From Pseudomonas alcaligenes (GTDB lineage Bacteria > Pseudomonadota > Gammaproteobacteria > Pseudomonadales > Pseudomonadaceae), in NCBI RefSeq assembly GCF_041729615.1, contig NZ_CP154874.1, positions 2,361,001-2,425,000 of the forward strand: a stretch of DNA of 64,000 nucleotides. The letters run 5' to 3'. Made by a program: the position numbers and the translations under genes. Shown here one piece after another: positions 57,737 to 64,000 of this stretch. Numbering within the stretch: the stretch's first letter is position 1; each line of letters begins with the position of its first letter. The notes beneath the pieces are model-generated. The model was given only the letters and a program-made list of their open reading frames with translations. It made no database searches and was not told the DNA's origin.

Positions 57737-58261
57737 TCAGGCGATCACGAGCGCGGTCTGTGGCTCAAGGGTCAGGGTGACGCCCTCCGCTCGGGATGAA
57801 CTGATGCGCTCGGTTTTGCCCTGGCTGTCGGTGACCCCCGAGATGACCTGACCGGAGGCGGTTTCCAGGCGATAGGCCTGATCGGCAAGGGGAGCGCCGG
57901 TCTGAGCATCCAGCACAACGAAGTGCTCGTCGAACACACCAGCAAAGGTCACCGGCTGCGGCGCCGTAAAGGCCGCACCTCCTCCACTGACCCCAATCAA
58001 CACCGTCCCCGACCCCGCCACCACCACATTGCCGTGATTACCCACGGTGCCGATGGTGGTCGCCGGCTTGCCGTTGATCAGCACGGTCGGGATCACGTTG
58101 CCGGACAGCGCGCCGCCGCAGGCCGAGGCATCGCCCTGGCGGGCCGCCGGCAGGCTGTCGAACAGCACGTTGGGCGAGCCGACGGCGATGGGGTTAGTGC
58201 CGTGGCCGGGAACCGGGCAGGCGGTGGGGTCGCCCAGGCGGGCGGCGGGTTTACCGGACAT
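57737..58261 (-). CDS. PAAR-domain spike-tip protein with C-terminal extension
   Basis: A 174-residue protein. Residues 1-95 are a PAAR domain (AARLGDPTACP at the start; HGNVVVAGSGTVLIGV late) that should cap the VgrG trimer and bind a metal ion. A flexible Gly/Ala linker leads to a small beta domain at about 110-174 (HFVVLDAQTGAPLADQAY, GVTDSQGKTERI) that may hold the cognate effector. It is inserted 24 bases after tssE and leads the cargo module. Confidence 0.92.
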   Translation of the reverse strand: MSGKPAARLGDPTACPVPGHGTNPIAVGSPNVLFDSLPAARQGDASACGGALSGNVIPTVLINGKPATTIGTVGNHGNVVVAGSGTVLIGVSGGGAAFTAPQPVTFAGVFDEHFVVLDAQTGAPLADQAYRLETASGQVISGVTDSQGKTERISSSRAEGVTLTLEPQTALVIA

Positions 58262-58285
58262 CCATGCTCTCCTTTGAACAGGCCC

Positions 58286-58690
58286 TTACCTGACCTTCAC
58301 TTGCCCGCTGCCATCCAGCTGCGCGGCGAAACTGACCTGGCGCTTGATGCCCTCGACCTGCAGCAGCCCTTCGATGGCGAAGTTGAGGCTGAGGGGGTCG
58401 TGCTCGCGCGGCAGGGAAATGACCCGCACCTGTTTCAGGCGCGGCTCGTATTGTTCGATGAAGCGTTCGATCGCCATGCGTGCCTGCTGCAACGCGTCGT
58501 GCAGCGACAGGCGCATGTCGTTGAGATCGGGCAACCCGTAGTCGGGCAGCGTCTGCACGCTGCCCGCCCGGGTGCTGAGCATCTTGGCCAGATGGGCAGC
58601 CACCGAGGCCATCACGGCCACCTCGTGGTCGAGGCGGGCGCGGCCGACGGTGTCACCGCCGAGGCGCTCGAACAGGCTGCCGTAGGCCAC
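58286..58690 (-). CDS. tssE: T6SS baseplate protein TssE
   Basis: A 134-residue gp25-like protein (HsiF type) starting with GTG (VAYGSLFERLGG), four bases after the tssC stop and behind an AAGGAG ribosome site contained in the tssC end. An ATG at 58741 would overlap tssC by 47 bases and is less likely. TssE initiates sheath polymerisation on the baseplate. Confidence 0.92.
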   Translation of the reverse strand: MAYGSLFERLGGDTVGRARLDHEVAVMASVAAHLAKMLSTRAGSVQTLPDYGLPDLNDMRLSLHDALQQARMAIERFIEQYEPRLKQVRVISLPREHDPLSLNFAIEGLLQVEGIKRQVSFAAQLDGSGQVKVR

Positions 58691-58694
58691 GTGC

Positions 58695-60170
58695 TTACTC
58701 CTTGTCCAGCTTGCCGACCAGGGACAGGGTGAAATCGGCACCCATGTACTTGAAGTGCGGGCGCACGTTGAGGCTGACGCGGTACCAGCCCGGCTCGCCT
58801 TCCACGTCGCTGACGATCACCTGGGCGGCGCGCAGCGGACGGCGGCTGCGGACTTCCGAGCTGGGGTTCTCCTGGTCGGCGACGAACTGGCGGATCCACT
58901 TGTTCAACTCCAGCTCGAGGTCGGTGCGCTCTTTCCAGGCGCCGATCTGCTCGCGCTGCAGCACCTTCAGGTAGTGGGCCAGGCGGTTGACGATGAACAG
59001 GTAGGGCAGCTGGGTGCCGAGCTTGTAGTTCAGCTCGGCGGTCTTGCCTTCCTCGCTGATGCCGAAGAACTTCGGCTTCTGCGTCGAGTTGGCGGAGAAG
59101 AACGCGGCGTTGTCGCTACCCTTGCGCATGGTCAGGGCGATAAAGCCTTCCTCGGCCAGCTCGTACTCGCGACGGTCGGAGACCAGCACTTCGGTGGGGA
59201 TCTTGGTCTCGATCTCGCCCATGCTCTCGAAGTGGTGCAGCGGCAGGTCTTCCACCGCGCCACCGCTCTGCGGGCCGATGATGTTCGGGCACCAGCGGAA
59301 CTTGGCGAAGCTGTCGGTCAGCTTGGAGGCGAAGGTGTAGGCGGTGTTGCCCCACAGGTAGTGCTCGTGGTTGCCGGCGACGTTCTCCTTGTAGACGAAG
59401 GTCTTCACCGGGTTCTCTTCCGGATCGTAGGGGTTGCGCAGCAGGAAGCGCGGCAGGGTCAGGCCGACGTAGCGCGCGTCTTCACGCTCGCGGAAGCTCT
59501 GCCACTTGGCGAATTGCGGGCCCTCGAAGTGATCCTTGAGGTCCTTCAGGTTGGGCAGGCCGGTGAAGCTCTCCAGGCCGAAGAATTTCGGGCCGGCGGC
59601 GGCGATGAACGGGGCGTGTGCCATGCAGGCGACCGAGGCCACATGCTGCAGGCACTTGATGTCCGGCGAGCTGGGGTCGAAGAAGTAGTTGGCGACGATG
59701 GCGCCTACCGGCTGGCCGCCGAACTGGCCGTATTCGGCGGTGTAGATGTGCTTGTACAGGCCGGACTGGGTGATTTCCGGGCTGTCCTCGAAGTCATCCA
59801 GCAGGTCCTGCTTGGAGGCGTTGAGGATCTCCAGCTTGGTGTTCTCGCGGAAATCGGTGCGGTCGACCAGCAGCTTGAGGCCGCGCCAGGACGATTCCAG
59901 GGCCTGGAAGTCGGCGTGGTGGAGGATCTCGTCCATCTGCCGGCTGAGCTTGGCGTCGATCTCCGCGATCATGCGGTCGACCATGGCCTTCTTCACCGGC
60001 TCGTTCTGGTTGTGCGGCTTCAGCAGTTCTTCGATGAAGGCGGATACGCCACGCTTGGCGATGTCATAGGCCTCGTCGTCCGGGGTCAGGCGGGTTTCCG
60101 CGATGATGCGGTCGAGAATGCCGGCTTCGGCGACATTCCGGGTGCTTTCCACTACTGCACTGGTGCTCAT
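58695..60170 (-). CDS. tssC: T6SS contractile sheath large subunit TssC
   Basis: A 491-residue TssC (VipB/HsiC). It has the N-terminal TssB-binding helix, the conserved EILHHADFQALESSWRGLKLL segment, and the C-terminal ATPGWYRV-like region (EGEPGWYRVSLNVRPHFKYMGADF). With TssB it builds the sheath whose contraction fires the Hcp tube. It lies 23 bases after tssB. Confidence 0.97.
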   Translation of the reverse strand: MSTSAVVESTRNVAEAGILDRIIAETRLTPDDEAYDIAKRGVSAFIEELLKPHNQNEPVKKAMVDRMIAEIDAKLSRQMDEILHHADFQALESSWRGLKLLVDRTDFRENTKLEILNASKQDLLDDFEDSPEITQSGLYKHIYTAEYGQFGGQPVGAIVANYFFDPSSPDIKCLQHVASVACMAHAPFIAAAGPKFFGLESFTGLPNLKDLKDHFEGPQFAKWQSFREREDARYVGLTLPRFLLRNPYDPEENPVKTFVYKENVAGNHEHYLWGNTAYTFASKLTDSFAKFRWCPNIIGPQSGGAVEDLPLHHFESMGEIETKIPTEVLVSDRREYELAEEGFIALTMRKGSDNAAFFSANSTQKPKFFGISEEGKTAELNYKLGTQLPYLFIVNRLAHYLKVLQREQIGAWKERTDLELELNKWIRQFVADQENPSSEVRSRRPLRAAQVIVSDVEGEPGWYRVSLNVRPHFKYMGADFTLSLVGKLDKE

Positions 60171-60193
60171 GCTCGGGCTTCCTTGTCGAGAAT

Positions 60194-60700
60194 TCAGGCG
60201 TCTTGCTGGGCTTGGGCGGCGAGGCCCAGTTCACCCAGTACGCGGTCACGGGAGTCGTCGTCGGAGAGGACGCTTTCGATCGCCTTGCGGAAGGCCGGGG
60301 CGTTGCCCAGCGGGCCTTTCAGGGCGACCAGGGCGTCGCGCAGTTCCATCAGCTTCTTCAGCTCGGGGACCTGGTCGACCACGGCGGCCGGGTTGAAGTC
60401 CTTCATCGAGTTGATGCGCAGCTGCACCGGCAGCTCGTCGTCGGTTTCTTCGTCCTGCAGGCGGTTGGGCACGGCGAAGGTCAGGCTCAGCTCCTGCTTG
60501 CCCAGCACTTCGTCGAAGTTGTTCTTGTCGATGCTGATCGGCTTGCGGTCCTCGATCTTGCGGTCGTCGGCGCGCTGGGTGAAATCACCCAGAACCATCA
60601 ACTTGAGGGGCAGTTCGATCTCTTCCTGAGCACCACCGGTCGCCGGTTTGAAGGTGACGTTGATGCGTTCCTTGGGGGCTACCGAGCCTTCTTTGGCCAT
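60194..60700 (-). CDS. tssB: T6SS contractile sheath small subunit TssB
   Basis: A 168-residue TssB (VipA/HsiB) with the family segments INVTFKPATG, LPLKLMVLGDFTQR and NSMKDFNPAAVVDQVPEL. Pairs with TssC. It lies 35 bases after tssA with its own ribosome site. Confidence 0.97.
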   Translation of the reverse strand: MAKEGSVAPKERINVTFKPATGGAQEEIELPLKLMVLGDFTQRADDRKIEDRKPISIDKNNFDEVLGKQELSLTFAVPNRLQDEETDDELPVQLRINSMKDFNPAAVVDQVPELKKLMELRDALVALKGPLGNAPAFRKAIESVLSDDDSRDRVLGELGLAAQAQQDA

Positions 60701-60735
60701 GGTTGTTCTCCTTTACGTTCGGAGGCCTTGCGGCC

Positions 60736-62298
60736 TCAATCCAGCACCACTTCGAGATCGAGGTGGCACAGCCTGCGGTGGATCTCTTCCTTGCGCTCGC
60801 GGATCGCGTGGTTCTGCGGCAGCAGCTCGTAGCAGTTGTGCAGCAGACGCAGCACTTCCAGGGCGAGATCGGGTTCCCACTCGCCGAGGCCGGAGGCCTG
60901 CAGCGTCTGGTCGAGGGATTCGAGTTGGGTCTTGGCCAGTTCGTGCTTCTTCGCCGCGCTGCACAGGCGCGCCAGGGCGAGCTGCCAGAAGAACCGCGCG
61001 CGGCCGCCCTGGGCCTGGGCCATGCCCTGCTTGAGCTGCTGCACGGCGGGCTTCAGGCCATCCTTGCGCAGGCGCGGCAGGGCCGCCTGCAGGGCCAGTT
61101 CCCAGGCCGGCAGTTCGCCGCCGGCGCTGACCTGTACGGTCGGTTCGGCGCTCGGCGCCTGCAGGTGCGGCAGCACGCTGGCGCCGATCCAGGCGCGGGT
61201 CTCGGCATCGGCGAAGGGCGCGCCGTCGTGGTAGCGCAGTTCTTCCAGGCCGGGTACGCGCTGGAGGAACAGCGCCAGCTGCATCTCCACTTCGACCATG
61301 GCGGCCTCGGCGCCGAGTTCCTGCAGGCATTCCCAGGCCAGGCGCTGGCCATCCAGCCAGAAGGGCGCGCGGGCGATGCTGGCTTCCACTTCCACCAGCA
61401 GGTCGGCGTACTGGCCGGCGGCGAAGCGCTCGGCGAAGCTGGCCAGCTTGTCGGCGGGCAGGCCGCGCAGGGTGGTGATCTGTTCGGCATTGGCCTGCGG
61501 CAGGCCATCGATCGGCAGCCACAGCAGGGTGCGGGACAGGCGCAGGGCGCGCAGGTCGCTGGCCTTCTGCTTCAGCCACCAGGCACACAGCGGCCGGGCG
61601 CCGTCCTGCAGGGCGCGCAGCGACTTGTGCGCGTCGCGCTCGTTGTCCAGCGGGGCGCTGGGGTTGATCACCTGGGCGGCGGCCTGTTTGACCTGGGCGA
61701 TGGCCGCGCCGACCATCCCGGGCTCGCTCTGGCCCTGGCTGGCACGGTTGATCTGCTCGTCCAGGCGGCGGCACAGCGGCAGCAGCAGTGGCGCCTCCTC
61801 GCCCAGGCGCTGCGCCAGGCAGGTCTCCAGGCCGCGCAGCAGCTCGGCCAGGGAGCGGAACAGCGGCAGCTGCGCGGCCACCGGGATGTCCTCGGCCAGG
61901 GCTTTTTCCAGGCGCGGGGTGAGCCAGGCCAGGGCGGCGGCGCGGGTGCGGTCCTTGCGCGGGTGCAGCTCGTCCCAGCGCTCGCCACACAGCAGGTGGA
62001 GCAGGCCGAGGCCGGCCTGCAGGCCGGCGAGTCCCTCGCGCTGGTACAGCGCCCAGGTCATCCAGCAGGCGGCGCGCAGATCCTTGGAGTGATGACGCAG
62101 CAGCGCCTCGCTCAGGTCGCGGATCTTCTGCCAGTCGATGGCCTCGGTCTGGTGCAGGGCGGCGGCTTTTTCCAGCTCGCCTTCGAGGGCCTCGAACTCG
62201 CCGGAATAGCGCATGTCGGCCCCGGCGAAATCCCCGTCATTAATTGGGTTTTTCGCCAGTTGCAGATAATGCTCAGCCAAGGGTGAAAGTGTAGTCAT
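60736..62298 (-). CDS. tssA: T6SS assembly chaperone/cap protein TssA
   Basis: 520 residues starting at MTTLSPLAEHY; the frame extends further but the extra codons are the promoter region. The N-terminal ImpA domain includes GADMRYSGEFEALEGELEKA. The long middle and C-terminal alpha-helical part resembles the HSI-II type TssA, which caps or organises the growing sheath. First gene of the T6SS operon on the minus strand; 565 bases of noncoding DNA lie upstream. Confidence 0.93.
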   Translation of the reverse strand: MTTLSPLAEHYLQLAKNPINDGDFAGADMRYSGEFEALEGELEKAAALHQTEAIDWQKIRDLSEALLRHHSKDLRAACWMTWALYQREGLAGLQAGLGLLHLLCGERWDELHPRKDRTRAAALAWLTPRLEKALAEDIPVAAQLPLFRSLAELLRGLETCLAQRLGEEAPLLLPLCRRLDEQINRASQGQSEPGMVGAAIAQVKQAAAQVINPSAPLDNERDAHKSLRALQDGARPLCAWWLKQKASDLRALRLSRTLLWLPIDGLPQANAEQITTLRGLPADKLASFAERFAAGQYADLLVEVEASIARAPFWLDGQRLAWECLQELGAEAAMVEVEMQLALFLQRVPGLEELRYHDGAPFADAETRAWIGASVLPHLQAPSAEPTVQVSAGGELPAWELALQAALPRLRKDGLKPAVQQLKQGMAQAQGGRARFFWQLALARLCSAAKKHELAKTQLESLDQTLQASGLGEWEPDLALEVLRLLHNCYELLPQNHAIRERKEEIHRRLCHLDLEVVLD

Positions 62299-62340
62299 TC
62301 CTTTGACTCTATATATGTGCCAGGCAACTTTCCGTGCTTT

Positions 62341-62352
62341 CCATATATATGG
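62341..62352. promoter_or_regulatory. palindrome CCATATATATGG upstream of tssA
   Basis: A 12-base perfect palindrome 43 bases upstream of the tssA start. It could serve as an operator or as an AT-rich -10 region. No regulator is assigned. Confidence 0.35.
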
Positions 62353-62376
62353 GAAGCAAGCAGTTGCTTGGTTGTG

Positions 62377-62424
62377 CTGCGCAACTTCTTGCGCACTTTC
62401 TTGCGCAACAAATTGCACATAGTC
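62377..62424. repeat. four units of a 12-base periodic repeat around TTGCGCAA
   Basis: CTGCGCAA (62377), TTGCGCAC (62389), TTGCGCAA (62401) and TTGCACAT (62413) begin exactly 12 bases apart, joined by CTTC, TTTC and CAAA. The core TTGCGCAA is itself a palindrome. It lies 79-126 bases upstream of tssA. Confidence 0.65.
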
Positions 62425-62519
62425 CTTATGGGGTGGGCATCCTAGCCCCGAGGTGGGGGATGGGCAAGGCAAAAACTGTGAACTATTCGGCAAGCGAAAA
62501 GATTGCTCTTAGTTCTTCG

Positions 62520-62535
62520 GGCAATGCGCTTGCCG
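62520..62535 (-). promoter_or_regulatory. candidate sigma-54 (-24/-12) promoter for the T6SS operon
   Basis: The minus strand reads CGGCAAGCGCATTGCC, with GG and GC at the required ten-base separation and close to TGGCACGN4TTGCW. Because GGCAA...TTGCC is symmetric, the plus strand also fits, facing the DUF3617 gene. Transcription would start near 62510, leaving a leader of about 210 bases before tssA. Confidence 0.4.
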
Positions 62536-62552
62536 GCATTCTGGCGCCAATT

Positions 62553-62608
62553 GAAAGTTTAACTTTCGATGTCAGGTAAGTTATTTGTTACTTGTAAGAA
62601 ATAACTTA
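62553..62608. promoter_or_regulatory. two strong palindromes upstream of the candidate sigma-54 promoter
   Basis: GAAAGTT-T-AACTTTC (62553-62567) is a perfect 15-base inverted repeat. At 62577-62608, TAAGTTATTT and AAATAACTTA are perfect 10-base arms enclosing an inner TTAC/GTAA pair, nearly symmetric over 32 bases. Neither is followed by a T run. They lie where enhancer sites for a sigma-54 activator would be expected. The remaining sequence to 62862 shows nothing I can call. Confidence 0.5.
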
Positions 62609-62862
62609 CTCATAAATCTGCCGTGGTTCACACTTGTGAGTGACCGGTGGGTTCCGCCTGTGAACTCGGCCTGCATTTTGGCGCGCGCCTGCGGGTGGAT
62701 CCTGAACACGCTGCTCCAGGCAGGATCGGGTCGGCCAAGGTGGCTGTTCCCTTGCGCGAGCAGAAGTGCCCTGCCCGTGACTGCGCCATCGTGCATGCCG
62801 AGGGGCCCTTTCGCGCGAACTTCTACGCTATCTGAGTCAGCCATCTCTCGAGGAGCCAGACC

Positions 62863-63369
62863 ATGTTCACTACACCGCGCGCCATGTTGCTGGGACTCTG
62901 TCTGCTGCCAGCCCTGGCCGGCGCCGAGCCGCGTGCCGGCCTGTGGGAATTCACCAGCCAGATGCAGCAGGACGGCCAGGCCATGCCGGACATGCAGCAG
63001 ATGCTCGAGCAATTGCAGAAGCTGCCGCCCGAGCAGCGCCAGATGATGGAACAGATGTTGGCTCAGCAGGGCGTCAAGCTGGGCGGCGGCGGGGTGCAGC
63101 TGTGCCTCAGCGAGGCGAGCGCCAAGGCCCGCGACATCCCCCTGCAGGACCCCGATTCGGGTTGTACCCAGGAGATCACCGAGCGTAGCGCCGAGGTGTG
63201 GAAGTTCCGCTTCAAGTGCCCCAATGGCGAGGGCGAAGGCGAGACCCGTTTCGACGGCGATACGGCCTTCACCACCACGCTCAACGGCGTCTACGACGGC
63301 CAGCAGAGCAGCATGCACAGCCAGGCGCGCTGGCTCGGCGCGGACTGCGGCGGGCTGCCCGCCCGCTGA
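62863..63369 (+). CDS. DUF3617 family exported protein
   Basis: 168 residues with a signal peptide (MLLGLCLLPALAGAEPRAG, cleavage likely after GAE or AGA). The DUF3617 pattern follows: GLWEFTSQMQ at the start, a Met/Gln-rich stretch QQMLEQLQKLPPEQRQMMEQMLAQQG, then cysteines in QLCLSE, SGCTQE, FKCPNG and DCGG. A periplasmic protein of unknown function. An AGGAG-like site precedes the ATG. No link to the T6SS is visible. Confidence 0.88.
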   Translation: MFTTPRAMLLGLCLLPALAGAEPRAGLWEFTSQMQQDGQAMPDMQQMLEQLQKLPPEQRQMMEQMLAQQGVKLGGGGVQLCLSEASAKARDIPLQDPDSGCTQEITERSAEVWKFRFKCPNGEGEGETRFDGDTAFTTTLNGVYDGQQSSMHSQARWLGADCGGLPAR

Positions 63370-63418
63370 GCGTCGCTGGCGGGTACACTGCCCGCTGGGC
63401 AACGGCAGGGGGCAGGGA

Positions 63419-63985
63419 ATGCAGGGGCTGGGACTTGGGTTGGCGCTGGGGCTGGCGGCGCTGGTGCTGCTGGCGGTGATCTATTGCTACAACCGTCTGG
63501 TGTTCAACCGCGCACGGGTGGCCGAGGCCTGGAGCGGCATCGAGGTGCAGCTCAAGCGCCGCTCCAGCCTGATTCCGCAGCTGGTCGCCTGTCTCAAGGC
63601 GTACATGGCCCATGAGCGAGATACCCTCGAAGAGCTGGTCATCCGGCGTGGCGAAGCGCAGGCCCACGAGACCGATGGCGCCGCCGGCCGCGGTCCGGTC
63701 GAAGGCCAGCTATCGGCAGCCCTGCAGCGCGCCTTCGCCCTGGTCGAGGGCTACCCGGAGCTCAAGGCCGATGCGATGTTCCTCGACCTGCAGCGCAACC
63801 TCAGCGAGGTCGAGGAACATATCCAGATGGCTCGGCGTTACTACAACGGCGCCGTGCGCGAGCTCAACGTGCTGGTCGAATCCTTTCCCAGCAATCTGCT
63901 GGCGCGCGCCTTCGCGTTCCGCTGCGCCGCCTATTTCGCCCTGGACGACGCCCGCGACGGGCAATCACCGGAAATGGAGTTCTGA
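63419..63985 (+). CDS. LemA family protein
   Basis: A 188-residue protein with one N-terminal transmembrane helix (LGLALGLAALVLLAVIYCY) and the LemA helical bundle (YNRLVFNRARVAEAWSGIEVQLKRR, and the C-terminal RRYYNGAVRELNVLVESFPSNLLA). Function of the family is unclear; it is an inner-membrane protein with a coiled-coil cytosolic or periplasmic domain. The start is the ATG after AGGGGGCAGGGA. Another gene begins two bases after its stop. Confidence 0.9.
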   Translation: MQGLGLGLALGLAALVLLAVIYCYNRLVFNRARVAEAWSGIEVQLKRRSSLIPQLVACLKAYMAHERDTLEELVIRRGEAQAHETDGAAGRGPVEGQLSAALQRAFALVEGYPELKADAMFLDLQRNLSEVEEHIQMARRYYNGAVRELNVLVESFPSNLLARAFAFRCAAYFALDDARDGQSPEMEF

Positions 63986-63987
63986 AC

Positions 63988-64000
63988 ATGCCGGAATGGC
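63988..64000 (+). CDS. start of a further gene, cut by the window end
   Basis: ATG CCG GAA TGG (MPEW) begins two bases after the lemA-type gene stop, in the right spacing for a co-transcribed partner. Only four codons are visible, so nothing can be said of the product. Confidence 0.35.

Noticed and set aside
62324..62337. sigma-54-like GCAA...CGTGC element closer to tssA
   Set aside because: The separation between the GG and GC positions is one base too long, and one of the two invariant G residues is missing.
62377..62424. periodic repeat considered as a CRISPR array
   Set aside because: Units of 8 bases with 4-base spacers are far too short, and no cas genes are present.
62334..62579. 81-codon frame upstream of tssA on the plus strand
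   Set aside because: It runs through the palindromes, periodic repeat and promoter-like elements, lacks a ribosome site and resembles no protein I know.
62581..63402. 273-codon frame on the minus strand over the DUF3617 gene
   Set aside because: The plus-strand protein has a signal peptide and family motifs; this frame is its antisense shadow.

Overview
The window is chromosomal DNA around the replication origin of a high-GC Pseudomonas (Pseudomonas in the broad sense). The evidence is the gene order gyrB-recF-dnaN-dnaA / oriC / rpmH-rnpA-yidD-yidC-mnmE-mnmG-rsmG-parA-parB-atpIBEFHAGDC-glmU-glmR-glmS, protein lengths typical of the genus, and ParB sites of the TGTTCCACGTGGAACA type. No rRNA, tRNA, CRISPR array, transposase or integrase was recognised.

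Layout. (1) 264-6005, plus strand: a tight six-gene phospholipid cluster resembling E. coli ynbABCD. It encodes a CDP-alcohol phosphatidyltransferase, an alpha/beta-hydrolase/methyltransferase fusion, a PAP2/dual-specificity phosphatase fusion, a small membrane protein, a lysophospholipid acyltransferase and a CdsA-like cytidylyltransferase. It converges on gyrB, and two terminators lie between them. (2) 6333-12448, minus strand: dnaA-dnaN-recF-gyrB, with two parS sites inside recF. (3) 12449-12976: oriC, with DnaA boxes and an AT-rich stretch. (4) 12977-21480: the rpmH to parB ribosome, RNase P, membrane insertion, tRNA modification and partition block. A second DnaA-box cluster precedes mnmG, and perfect DnaA boxes lie inside mnmG, rsmG and parA. 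(5) 21636-28698: the complete F1Fo ATP synthase operon, with hairpins between several cistrons. (6) 28817-32911: glmU, the DeoR-type regulator gene glmR, and glmS with its attTn7 point.

(7) 32966-62298, minus strand: a type VI secretion (T6SS) locus with the gene order of P. aeruginosa HSI-II (H2-T6SS). In transcription order it reads tssA, tssB, tssC, tssE, [PAAR, DUF6402, two small genes], tssF, tssG, clpV, sfa2, a DUF805 gene, a small lipoprotein gene, fha2, tssJ, tssK, tssL, tssM, stp1, stk1, vgrG, a peptidoglycan-hydrolase effector, and a putative immunity gene. It ends in a decayed vgrG fragment and an orphan exported protein. There are two cargo modules of lower GC: one at the vgrG end, and one placed with start/stop overlaps between the structural genes tssE and tssF. 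No hcp gene is in the window. (8) 62299-62862: a 560-base regulatory region with strong palindromes, a 12-base periodic repeat and a candidate sigma-54 promoter, which fits control by the locus's own sigma-54 activator Sfa2. (9) 62863-63985, plus strand: a DUF3617 exported protein and a LemA protein, followed by the first codons of another gene.

Most exact functions in the core regions are secure. Effector and immunity roles, promoters and palindromic sites are inferences from sequence and context.
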